From: Actinomycetota bacterium
Lineage (GTDB): Bacteria > Actinomycetota > Actinomycetes > S36-B12 > CAIYMF01
Assembly: GCA_020161245.1 (NCBI GenBank)
Contig: JAIUOK010000043.1
Coordinates: forward strand, 1 to 39,186
Reading direction: 5' to 3'
Length of the DNA stretch: 39,186 bases
Shown: piece after piece, positions 23,588 through 31,488 of the stretch
Layout: each line of letters opens with the position of its first letter
Numbering within the stretch: position 1 is the stretch's first letter
Program-made: the position numbers and the translations under genes
Notes under the pieces: generated by a model
Databases searched by the model: none
The model's input: the letters and a program-made list of their open reading frames with translations, nothing else
What the model was told of the DNA's origin: nothing

Positions 23588-24646
23588 ATGAGCCCGGTGC
23601 CGGACCGGCCTGAGAGCCTGCGCGCGCACCAGGTGCGGGTGGAGGGCGCCGGCACCGTGTTCGACGTGCCCGCGGGCGAGCGCATCCTTGCGGCGGGCCG
23701 TCGGGCCGGGGTCTGGCTGCCGTACGAGTGCGGCTGGGGCAGCTGCTCGTCGTGCAAGGCGACCCTCGTCGAGGGCTCGGTCTCGCTGCTGTTCGAGGGC
23801 GCTCCTGCTGTCGATGCGCGCGACGAGCGACGTCGCCGCATCCTGCTGTGCCAGAGCACCCCGACGTCCGACGTCGTCATCAAGCCGCAGCGCGTCGACG
23901 ACGGGCCGTCCCCGGAGCGGCCCACCCGCGATGCGGTGGGGCGGCTCGTCGACGTCGAGCGCCTCGGCCCTTCGATCGCGCGGTTCACCTTCCAGCTGAG
24001 CGACGCGTCCGGCCACGCGGTCGTGGCCGAGTTCCGCCCGGGCCAGTTCGCCATCCTCGAGACAGCGCCCGGGGTCCGGCGCTGCTACTCGCTGGCCGGG
24101 CTGCCCGGCGGGCGCCAGGTGCAGTTCATCGCTAAGCGCTACGACGGGCCCGGCAGCACGGCGTTGTTCGACCTCGGCGCGGGGGCGTCGATCCCGATCG
24201 AGCTGCCGTACGGCGACATGTGGCTGCGCGGAGGCGACCGGCCGATCCTGCTCGCCGCGGGGGGCACGGGCATCTCCGCGATCCTCGCGCTGCTGCGGCA
24301 GCTCGCCGAGCCGCACGTCGCGGGCGGGGGTCGGCGTATCCGAGTCGTGTACGGCGCGGCCACGCCGTCCGAGCTGGTCTGCTGGGACGAGCTGCTCGAG
24401 CTCGTCGGCCGCATCCCCACGGCGACGCTGCACGGTGCCCTGGTGGCGCCCGAGGCCGAGTGGACGGGCCACACGGGCTTCGTCACCCACGCCCTCGAGG
24501 ACCTCGCCGGCTCAGGCGACCACGAGGACCTGTCGACCAGCGAGGCCTACCTCGCCGGCCCGCCCGCGATGGTCGACGCCGTCAAGAAGGCCTTCGCCGA
24601 CCTCGGGATCACGCTCGACCGCACGTACGTGGACGCCTTCGGCTGA
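23588..24646 (+). CDS. tmoF: Monooxygenase NADH:ferredoxin oxidoreductase
   Basis: A 352-residue reductase that passes electrons from NAD(P)H through FAD and a plant-type 2Fe-2S centre to the Rieske ferredoxin. Iron-sulfur ligands are Cys48, Cys53, Cys56 and Cys88 (CGWGSCSSC ... LLCQ). The FAD motif is RCYSLAG and the nucleotide motif LLAAGGTGIS, with a C-terminal YLAGPPAMVDAVKKAF. AAGGAG precedes the ATG. It closes the A-F operon, converges with a TetR gene 29 bases away and lies 99 bases after the beta-subunit stop. Confidence 0.94.
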   Translation: MSPVPDRPESLRAHQVRVEGAGTVFDVPAGERILAAGRRAGVWLPYECGWGSCSSCKATLVEGSVSLLFEGAPAVDARDERRRRILLCQSTPTSDVVIKPQRVDDGPSPERPTRDAVGRLVDVERLGPSIARFTFQLSDASGHAVVAEFRPGQFAILETAPGVRRCYSLAGLPGGRQVQFIAKRYDGPGSTALFDLGAGASIPIELPYGDMWLRGGDRPILLAAGGTGISAILALLRQLAEPHVAGGGRRIRVVYGAATPSELVCWDELLELVGRIPTATLHGALVAPEAEWTGHTGFVTHALEDLAGSGDHEDLSTSEAYLAGPPAMVDAVKKAFADLGITLDRTYVDAFG

Positions 24647-24675
24647 TCCCGCGACAGCCGCCGGGGCCCTCGGCC

Positions 24676-25335
24676 TCAGGGGAGGTCGGGCAGGGGGCGG
24701 TGCGCGACGGCCTGGGCCGACCGGGCCGTCATCCCCAGCATGCGCAGCAGCATCTCGGCCATCGTGTCGGCGTCGTCCTCGCCGAACTCGTCGGGGTGCT
24801 CGAGGGCCACCTGCAGGTAGGCCAGCACGCAGCCGGCCGTCGTCACCAGGCCCATCTTCTCGTCGGCGAGCGTGAAGCGCCCCGCGGCCATGCCGCGCTG
24901 GATGTCGCGCAGGGCCCGGGCGCCGAGCCCCTCGCCCGCCCAGGCGTAGTCGACGCCGACCTGCACCAGCACCTGGGCGACCGCCGGCCGCAGGTGGGCC
25001 AGCCGGGCCGTCATCCGCACGCCGACGCAGTAGATCTCGGCCGGGTCCGTCAGCTCGGCGCACGCCTCGTCGAGCGCGGCGCCGTACTCCTCGAGCACCT
25101 CGCGCACCGCGGCCTCGAACAGCTCGGCCTTGGTCTCGAAGTGGTTGTAGAAGGTGCCGAACCCGACGTCGGCGGTGTCGGTGATCTCCTGGATCGAGAC
25201 GTCGGTCGTGCCCTGCTCGGCGAGGATCCGCCGGGCCGCGCCGATGAGCGCGCGCCGCGTCCGCTCCCGGCGCCGATCCGTGCGCCGCGGTGCGCCGCCC
25301 GCCGCTGCCGGTGCCCTCTCCGCCACGGCCGTCAC
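24676..25335 (-). CDS. TetR/AcrR-family transcriptional regulator
   Basis: About 219 residues from a GTG at 25335, chosen for the GGAGGGGG seven bases upstream; a start at 25380 would add 15 poorly conserved residues. The DNA-binding domain reads VSIQEITDTADVGFGTFYNHFETKAELFEAAV, and the ligand-binding domain is all helical. It is divergent from the extradiol-dioxygenase operon and convergent with the reductase gene. The repeats at 25394-25419 are its probable operator, making it the likely repressor of the downstream catabolic operon, perhaps also linked to the monooxygenase. Confidence 0.88.
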   Translation of the reverse strand: MTAVAERAPAAAGGAPRRTDRRRERTRRALIGAARRILAEQGTTDVSIQEITDTADVGFGTFYNHFETKAELFEAAVREVLEEYGAALDEACAELTDPAEIYCVGVRMTARLAHLRPAVAQVLVQVGVDYAWAGEGLGARALRDIQRGMAAGRFTLADEKMGLVTTAGCVLAYLQVALEHPDEFGEDDADTMAEMLLRMLGMTARSAQAVAHRPLPDLP

Positions 25336-25380
25336 GCTACCGCCCCCTCCAGGACAGCCCGGCGGATGTCGCCCGGGCAC

Positions 25381-25419
25381 TTGACGATGGCTTCATCAGT
25401 TCTGATACTTCCATCAGTT
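25381..25419. promoter_or_regulatory. Promoter/operator of the aromatic catabolic operon
   Basis: TTGACG (25381-25386) is followed after 16-17 bases by TGATAC. Within it lie the inverted repeat ATCAG-TT-CTGAT (25395-25406) and a direct repeat CATCAGTT at 25394-25401 and 25412-25419. A second palindrome, TGGCG-GG-CGCCA, is at 25422-25433. The repeats overlap the promoter, as expected for repression by the divergent TetR protein. Confidence 0.55.
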
Positions 25420-25453
25420 TGTGGCGGGCGCCACACGATGAGGAGGCAGATCG

Positions 25454-26596
25454 ATGACCCAGGTGTCAGCGGCGGCGGAGGTCGTCACCGCCCACACGGA
25501 CGTGCACAGCGAGCAGGGAGCGCACCGCGGCGAGCACCCTGGCCGCGCGGCGAACCCCGTCATCAAGGCCCACGGACTGGCGTGGCTGGAGTTCGAGAAG
25601 ACCGATCTCGACCGCACCGAGCTGTTCGCGCGCGACTTCGGCCTCGCCGTCCACTCGCGCACCGCGGACGAGCTCTGGCTGCGCGCCGCCCGTGAGGGCG
25701 CCCCGTGCGTCGTCGTCCGCCGCGCACCCCAGTCGCGGTTCGTCGGCGTCGCGTTCGAGGCTGCCGCGCGCGACGATCTCGACCGGCTCGCGCGCGCCAC
25801 GGGCGGTTCGGTGGAGGCGCTGGCGCAGGAGGGCGGCGGCCACGGCGTGCGGCTCACCGATCCGACCGGCATCGCCGTCACCGTGGTGCACGGCGCCGAG
25901 ACCGCCTCGGCGACGCCGCTCCAGCAGCCCCTGACCTGGAACGTGGCCGGGGCGCGTCCGCGGACGAACGCCACCCAGCGCCCGGCACGCGAGCCCGCCC
26001 GCGTGGAGCGGCTCGGGCACGTGGTGCTCGCCAGCCGCGTGTTCGGCCGGGCGCTGGACTGGTACCTCGAGAACCTCGGCCTGATTGTCAGCGACTTCCT
26101 GTTCGTCGACGGCCAGCGCGACCGCGGCCCGACGATGGCCTTCATCCGCTGCGACCGCGGGTCGGAGCCGACCGACCACCACACGCTGGCGATGCTGCTG
26201 GCGCCGGAGGCCGGCTACGTCCACTCCGCCTACGAGGTCGCCGACCTCGACGCGATGGCAGCGGGCGGCGAGTACCTGCGCGAGCGCGGCTGGCAGCGGT
26301 CGTGGGGCATCGGGCGCCACATCCAGGGCAGCCAGGTCTTCGACTACTGGCGCGACCCGGACCGCTTCATGGTCGAGCACTACGCCGACGGCGATCTGTT
26401 CGACAGCTCGCTCGAGCCGGGCTGGGCGCCCATGAGCGCCAGCGGACTGGCCCAGTGGGGGCCGCCCGCCACCGCCGACTTCCTCGGCACCCGTCCGAGC
26501 CCCAGCCTCGTCAAGGCGGCCGTCGAGGCGCTGCGCGAGGACAACGAGATCGACCGCGCCCGCCTGATGGGCCTGATGAAGGCGATGAAGTCATGA
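25454..26596 (+). CDS. Type I extradiol (catechol-cleaving) dioxygenase, VOC family
   Basis: A 380-residue two-domain extradiol dioxygenase, longer than the usual 300 because of extra residues at both ends. Aligned by spacing to BphC, the active site is intact: metal ligands His189, His257 and Glu308, catalytic His242, and second-sphere His289 and Tyr298 (GRHIQGSQVFDYW ... FMVEHY). It should cleave a catechol next to the hydroxyls. GAGGAGG precedes the ATG. It heads a four-gene operon; its stop overlaps the next ATG. The preferred catechol is not evident. Confidence 0.9.
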   Translation: MTQVSAAAEVVTAHTDVHSEQGAHRGEHPGRAANPVIKAHGLAWLEFEKTDLDRTELFARDFGLAVHSRTADELWLRAAREGAPCVVVRRAPQSRFVGVAFEAAARDDLDRLARATGGSVEALAQEGGGHGVRLTDPTGIAVTVVHGAETASATPLQQPLTWNVAGARPRTNATQRPAREPARVERLGHVVLASRVFGRALDWYLENLGLIVSDFLFVDGQRDRGPTMAFIRCDRGSEPTDHHTLAMLLAPEAGYVHSAYEVADLDAMAAGGEYLRERGWQRSWGIGRHIQGSQVFDYWRDPDRFMVEHYADGDLFDSSLEPGWAPMSASGLAQWGPPATADFLGTRPSPSLVKAAVEALREDNEIDRARLMGLMKAMKS

Positions 26597-27537
26597 GCAT
26601 CAACGTCCTGCGCGCCGACGGCGCCTGGTGGGTCCAGCGCGGCGACAAGGCCGCCCGGCTCGCGACCGATGCGTCCACGACGTCCGAGCTGCTCGCCGAC
26701 CGCAAGCTGATCGAGGCCGCGGTGGAGTCCTCGGGCCTCGAGTTCAGCACGGACGTCGCGTCGCTGGCGCTCGAGTCGCCGGTGACGACGCCGTGCCGAG
26801 TCGTCGCCCAGCTCGTGAACTACCGCTCCCACGCCAAGGAGTCCGGCTTCGACCCCGGCAAGCTGCAGCCGACCTTCTTCCGCAAGTCGTCGGGCTCGGT
26901 CACCGGCCCGACGGGCGAGATCGTCAAGCCGGGCCACACGCGCCTGCTCGACTACGAGGTGGAGCTCGGACTCGTCATCGGCGCCCCGGTGCCCGTGGGA
27001 ACGGTCATCACCGACCGCAACATCCACGAGTACGTCGCCGGCCTGGTCGTGACCAACGACGTCAGCGCCCGCGACATCCAGCTGACCAAGGGCCAGTTCT
27101 ACGAGAGCAAGTCCTACCCGACGTTCACGCCCGTCGGCCCCGCACTCACGCTGCTGGAGCCCCGGGAGTTCGCACGGCTGCAGGATCTCCGCCTGTCGCT
27201 GTCGGTCGACGGCGTGCTGCGCCAGGACCGCACCGCCGCCGACATGATCCATCTCCCTGCGGCGTCGCTCACCGCCCTGGCACGCTTCCAGGCGCTCGAG
27301 CCGGGCGACCTCGTGCTCACGGGCACGCCGGGCGGCACGGCGCTGCAGGCGCCGCCGCATGCGGTGGAGCTGATCGCCCACTTCCTCCCCACGCAGGTGA
27401 AGTGGAAGGTCTTCTTCGACAAGCAGGCGGGCAACCCGAAGTACCTGCAGCCGGGGAACCGGGTCACCGCGACGATCCGCACCGGCGACGGCGCGATCGA
27501 CCTCGGCACCCAGGACTGCCGGGTGGTGGCCCCGTGA
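26593..27537 (+). CDS. Fumarylacetoacetate hydrolase-family protein
   Basis: A 314-residue FAH-family enzyme. The metal-binding block DYEVELGLVIG (conserved Glu residues) is followed by VTNDVSARDIQL, FTPVGPAL and the LVLTGTPGG loop, all typical of 2-oxo-acid hydratases, decarboxylases and acylpyruvases. Behind an extradiol dioxygenase it probably acts on the meta-cleavage product or its hydrolysed dienoate; FAH-family folds of that kind are known in meta pathways. ATG overlaps the dioxygenase stop, and its own stop overlaps the next gene (GTGA). Confidence 0.9.
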   Translation: MSINVLRADGAWWVQRGDKAARLATDASTTSELLADRKLIEAAVESSGLEFSTDVASLALESPVTTPCRVVAQLVNYRSHAKESGFDPGKLQPTFFRKSSGSVTGPTGEIVKPGHTRLLDYEVELGLVIGAPVPVGTVITDRNIHEYVAGLVVTNDVSARDIQLTKGQFYESKSYPTFTPVGPALTLLEPREFARLQDLRLSLSVDGVLRQDRTAADMIHLPAASLTALARFQALEPGDLVLTGTPGGTALQAPPHAVELIAHFLPTQVKWKVFFDKQAGNPKYLQPGNRVTATIRTGDGAIDLGTQDCRVVAP

Positions 27538-29186
27538 CGGGCGGGCCGTTCGTCCTGGTGGTCGGCGGCGGCCCGGTCGGGGTCGCCGCGGCGGTGATGC
27601 TGGCCCAGCGCGGCGTCCGTGCGCTCGTCGTCGAGCGCCATGCCGGCGTGTACCCGCTCCCGCGGGCGGTTCACCTCGACGACGAGGTCTACCGGATCCT
27701 CGCCGATATGGGCCTCGCCGACGCCTTCGCCCGGATCACCATGCCCACGCTCGGGATGCGCATCGTCGACGCCGCCCTCACGCCGATGGCCGAGTTCGAG
27801 CGCAGCCAGCCGGTCGGGGTGCACGGCTTCCCGCCCGCGAACATGTTCGACCAGCCCGAGCTCGAGGTGCTGCTGCGGGACGCCCTCGAGGCGGAGCCGT
27901 TGGCGCACATCGAGGGATCGACCGAGCTCGTCGACCTGCGGCAGATGGCGGACGGCCGGGTGGAGGCCGTGCTTCGCGATGTGACGAGCGGCGAGGAGCG
28001 CCGGGTCGAGGCCGACGCCGTGCTCGGCTGCGACGGCGCCAACTCCACCGTGCGCGGCCTCATCGCCTCGACGTACGAGGACCTCAAGTTCGAGGAGCGC
28101 TGGCTCGTCGTCGACGTGCGCAGCGAGCAGACGCTGCCCACGTGGCAGGGCGTGCACCAGGTCTGCGACCCGCGCCGCGCCGGCACCTACATGCAGGTCG
28201 GTCCGACCCGCTACCGCTGGGAGTTCCGGCTGCACGACGACGAGACCGTCGACAGCGTCGTCGACTCGGGGGCCTTCGAGCGGCTGCTCTCGCCGTGGCT
28301 GGGGCCCGTGCCCTACGACAGCCTCGAGATCATGCGGCGCGCGGAGTACACGTTCCGCGCGAGGATCGCCGACCGCTGGCAGGACGGCCGCATCCTGCTG
28401 CTCGGCGACGCCGCACACCTCACGCCGCCGTTCATCGGACAGGGTCTGTGCTCCGGGCTGCGCGACGCGGCGAACGCGACGTGGAAGCTGGCCGCAGTGC
28501 TGCACGGCACCGCATCCGAGGAGCTGCTCGCCACGTACCAGCCGGAGCGCAAGCCGCACGCGCGTGCGCTGATCATGAAGGCGCGCACGGTCGGCTGGGC
28601 GATGACGGGCGGCCAGGACGGCGCCGCCCACGTCCGCCGCGCGGCACTGGCGATCGCCTGCCGGATCCCGGGGGCCACGGACAAGGTGCTCGACGCCGAC
28701 CCGCCCCGACTCAGCGACGGCCTGGCGGTGCACCGGTCCGGGCGGCGCGACCGGGCCTCCGGCGGGCTGCTGCCGCAGCCCTGGGTGGAGCACGACGGCG
28801 CTGCCGCACGCCTCGACGACGTGACCGGGCGCGACTACGCGGTCGTCGTCATCGGTGAGCCGTCGGCCGCGCTGCTCGACGCTGCGTCGTCGGCGGCCAT
28901 GCCGGTCGTGCGGGTGGTGCCCGGGGGCGGCTCCCAGCAGCCGCCGTCGCGCCGCTCGGCCACCGACACGTCGGGCCTGCTGATCGACTGGTTCCGCAAG
29001 GCCGGCGCCACGGCGGTGCTGGTACGCCCCGACCACGTGGTGCAGTCGCGCGGCCGGCGGCCCGGCGGCGACGACCTCGCGGCGTACCTGAGGTCGTGGG
29101 CGACGGCCGTCGGCTGGTCGCCGGCCGCGGCGTCGACGCCGCCGTCGGAGTCCGTGCGGACGAGCCCGCAGGGGAGCGGCGCATGA
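27534..29186 (+). CDS. FAD-dependent aromatic monooxygenase (MhpA/PheA type)
   Basis: A 550-residue class A flavoprotein hydroxylase. It has the dinucleotide fold VVGGGPVGVAAAVMLAQRG, the DG-type segment LGCDGANSTVRG, the second FAD motif ILLLGDAAHLTPPFIGQGLCSGLRDAANATWKL, and a long C-terminal thioredoxin-like tail common to 3-(3-hydroxyphenyl)propionate hydroxylases and phenol hydroxylases. It would hydroxylate a phenolic ring ortho to the existing hydroxyl, giving the catechol for the dioxygenase. The GTG start overlaps the FAH stop and its stop overlaps the acyl-CoA synthetase start. The substrate is not assigned. Confidence 0.92.
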   Translation: MTGGPFVLVVGGGPVGVAAAVMLAQRGVRALVVERHAGVYPLPRAVHLDDEVYRILADMGLADAFARITMPTLGMRIVDAALTPMAEFERSQPVGVHGFPPANMFDQPELEVLLRDALEAEPLAHIEGSTELVDLRQMADGRVEAVLRDVTSGEERRVEADAVLGCDGANSTVRGLIASTYEDLKFEERWLVVDVRSEQTLPTWQGVHQVCDPRRAGTYMQVGPTRYRWEFRLHDDETVDSVVDSGAFERLLSPWLGPVPYDSLEIMRRAEYTFRARIADRWQDGRILLLGDAAHLTPPFIGQGLCSGLRDAANATWKLAAVLHGTASEELLATYQPERKPHARALIMKARTVGWAMTGGQDGAAHVRRAALAIACRIPGATDKVLDADPPRLSDGLAVHRSGRRDRASGGLLPQPWVEHDGAAARLDDVTGRDYAVVVIGEPSAALLDAASSAAMPVVRVVPGGGSQQPPSRRSATDTSGLLIDWFRKAGATAVLVRPDHVVQSRGRRPGGDDLAAYLRSWATAVGWSPAAASTPPSESVRTSPQGSGA

Positions 29187-31078
29187 CCGGGACCTGGCCC
29201 AGATACACCGGGTCGGGCGACCTCGCCGAGATCGAATCGGTCGCCTGGCAGGACCGGGATCTGCCGGAGTCGGTCTACGACATCGTCGTGCGCGCCGCTC
29301 GTCGCCGGCCCGACGGCGTCGCGCACCTGACCCTGCGCGACGGCGCCTCCTGGGACGACCCTGCGACCCGGACGTTCGACGCTCTGCTGGGCGAGATCCA
29401 CGCGGTCGGCAACGCGCTCGTGCGCCTCGGCGTCTCGCGGCTCGACGCCGTCGGGCTGCTGTCGGTCAACACCGCCGAGCTCGTCCCGGGGCTGCTGGCG
29501 GCGGAGGCGGTCGGCATCGCCGCGCCGCTCAACCCGTCGCTCGCAGGCCACGAGGTCGCCGCGCTGCTGAGGCGTGCCGGGGCGCGGGTTCTCGTGGCTG
29601 CCGGGCCCGAGCTCGAGCCGAGGATCTGGTCGCAAGCGATCGAGCTGGCGAAGGAGGTCGGGCTCGAGGCCGTCCTGGCACTGCGTCCCACCGGCGCCTC
29701 GGGGGAGCCGCCCGCGCTGGAGGAGGTCCCCGGCGCCGTCGTCGCCTACCTGTCGGTGCTGGCGGCGGCCGAGCCGTCCGACAGGCTGCTCGTGGCTGCG
29801 CCGGCTGCCGACGACCTCGCCGCGTTCTTCCACACAGGAGGGACCACCGGCACCCCCAAGCTCGCGGCCCATACGCATCGCATGCAGGTGATGGACGCGT
29901 GGACGATCGCGCTCGGAGCGGTGGCCGACGACGATGCCACCTTCCTCGCCGCCCTCCCGCTGTTCCACGTCAACGCGCTGCTCGTGACCACGCTGGCGCC
30001 GGCGATGCGCGCGCAGCCGGTGGTGTGGGCCGGGCCCCTGGGCTACCGCGACCCGGCGCTCATCCGGTCGTTCTGGCGGATCGTCGAGCGCTACCGCATC
30101 GCCGCCATGTCGGGCGTCCCGACCGTCTACGGGGCGCTGTGCCAGGTGCCGGTCGACGCCGACATCTCGTCGCTCTCGCTGGCGATCGTCGGTGCCGCCC
30201 CCCTCCCGCGGGCCGTCGCTGACCGCTGGCTCGAGCACACCGGCGTGGCGCTGTGCGAGGGGTACGGGCTGACCGAGGCGACCTGCGCCAGCGCGCGGTC
30301 GTTCCCCGCGGAGCAGCGCGCCGGCCATGTCGGACAGCGCTTCCCCTACCAGGAGATCGCCGTCCTCGGCGTCGACCCTGCGACGGGAGCCCGGGTGCCC
30401 CTGCCGGCGGGCGAGGTCGGCGTCGTCGCCATCCGCGGCCCGGTCGTCTTCCCGGGATACCTCGTCGGCTGGGACGACGACGGCCCGGTCCTCGACTCCG
30501 CCGGCAAGGTCGTCGACGGCTGGCTCGACACGGGCGACCTGGGCTCGCTCACCGACGACGGGTGGCTGCGGCTGGTGGGCCGTGCCAAGGATGTGATCAT
30601 CCGCGGCGGCCACAACATCGATCCTGCGGCGCTGGAGCAGGTGCTGCTCGAGCACCCGGCGGTCGCCGACGCCGGCGTGGTGGGCCGGCCCGACGCGCGC
30701 TCAGGCGAGGTCCCGGTGGCCTACGTCGTCCTGCGCGATGCCGCCGCCGACGTCGACGAGGTTCGCGCCTGGGCTGCGCAGCGGGCGCCGGAGCCCGCAG
30801 CGGCTCCGTCGTCGGTCACCGCGCTGCCGGCCCTGCCCGTCACCGCGGTGGGCAAGCCGGACAAGGTCGCGCTGCGCGTCCTGGCCGCACGGCACGAGAT
30901 CGGCCGCGCACTGCGCGCTGCCGGCGTCGAGCCGGGCGCCGACGAGACGTGGTGCACGGCGCGCGACGGCGTGGTGCAGGTGCGGCTCGTGCTCGAGGCG
31001 GCCCGCGCGCAGGCCGCCCGCGACGTCCTCTCGTCGTACGCCGTGGACGCGGCCGTCGACGTGCGCCTGAACGTCTGA
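29183..31078 (+). CDS. Acyl-CoA synthetase (AMP-binding family)
   Basis: A 631-residue adenylate-forming enzyme activating a carboxylic acid to its CoA thioester. The P-loop is HTGGTTGTPKL, A5-like motif GYGLTEATCAS, then WLDTGDLGSLTDDGWLRLVGRAKDVIIRGG and a C-terminal VGKPDKVALR with the catalytic Lys. About 70 extra residues follow the usual end. ATG overlaps the hydroxylase stop, making it the fourth coupled gene. It may activate an aryl or side-chain acid released by ring degradation, or an aliphatic acid from alkene oxidation. A perfect terminator follows. Confidence 0.9.
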   Translation: MTGTWPRYTGSGDLAEIESVAWQDRDLPESVYDIVVRAARRRPDGVAHLTLRDGASWDDPATRTFDALLGEIHAVGNALVRLGVSRLDAVGLLSVNTAELVPGLLAAEAVGIAAPLNPSLAGHEVAALLRRAGARVLVAAGPELEPRIWSQAIELAKEVGLEAVLALRPTGASGEPPALEEVPGAVVAYLSVLAAAEPSDRLLVAAPAADDLAAFFHTGGTTGTPKLAAHTHRMQVMDAWTIALGAVADDDATFLAALPLFHVNALLVTTLAPAMRAQPVVWAGPLGYRDPALIRSFWRIVERYRIAAMSGVPTVYGALCQVPVDADISSLSLAIVGAAPLPRAVADRWLEHTGVALCEGYGLTEATCASARSFPAEQRAGHVGQRFPYQEIAVLGVDPATGARVPLPAGEVGVVAIRGPVVFPGYLVGWDDDGPVLDSAGKVVDGWLDTGDLGSLTDDGWLRLVGRAKDVIIRGGHNIDPAALEQVLLEHPAVADAGVVGRPDARSGEVPVAYVVLRDAAADVDEVRAWAAQRAPEPAAAPSSVTALPALPVTAVGKPDKVALRVLAARHEIGRALRAAGVEPGADETWCTARDGVVQVRLVLEAARAQAARDVLSSYAVDAAVDVRLNV

Positions 31079-31099
31079 GCGATCCCTTCCAGGCATGCG

Positions 31100-31139
31100 G
31101 ACGGGGCGGGTGCGACGCCGTTGTCGCACCCGCCCCGTC
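31100..31139 (+). terminator. Perfect 17-bp hairpin terminator of the catabolic operon
   Basis: GACGGGGCGGGTGCGAC (31100-31116), loop GCCGTT, GTCGCACCCGCCCCGTC (31123-31139), 21 bases after the acyl-CoA synthetase stop. There is no T-tract. It also lies downstream of the convergent 47-aa gene, so it may work in both directions. Confidence 0.8.
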
Positions 31140-31206
31140 GCACCGCCGCCGTCCGGCTGCCCGTTCCCGTCCTGGAGGCGTACGGGCGGCAGCGTCGTCG
31201 GACTGC

Positions 31207-31350
31207 CTAGACGGCAGCCTTGATGTTGTCGGCGACCTCCTGCGGCGAGATGCCTGCAGCGGACGCGGCCGCCTGGATGTCGTTCATGGTGATGTGGGAC
31301 GGGTCGCCGTGGGCGTCGTTCGGGGCCCCGCAGCCGCAGCTCACGCACAT
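31207..31350 (-). CDS. Small Cys-rich actinobacterial protein (47 aa)
   Basis: A 47-residue protein starting MCVSCGCGAPNDAHGD and ending AAGISPQEVADNIKAAV. The C-x2-C-x-C cluster near the N-terminus followed by an amphipathic helix recurs in small proteins of many actinobacteria, with no function I know. GGGAGG lies upstream of the ATG. Metal or iron-sulfur binding is plausible from the cysteines. It is convergent with the aromatic operon. Confidence 0.75.
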   Translation of the reverse strand: MCVSCGCGAPNDAHGDPSHITMNDIQAAASAAGISPQEVADNIKAAV

Positions 31351-31488
31351 GGTGGTGTCCTCCCTGTCGTCGGATGGGACTCCGCGCTACCCCGTTCACC
31401 CGCGGCTAACCCGACGGGCCTCCCCGTCCTGGGCCGGATCACGCCGAAGCGGTGAGGACAGGCGCTGATGCGATGCCATGATCGGCGG

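Noticed and set aside
19994..24646. Firm assignment as isoprene monooxygenase (isoABCDEF)
   Set aside because: The component order fits, but the isoGHIJ genes that define isoprene catabolism are absent on both sides, so only the broader family is supported.
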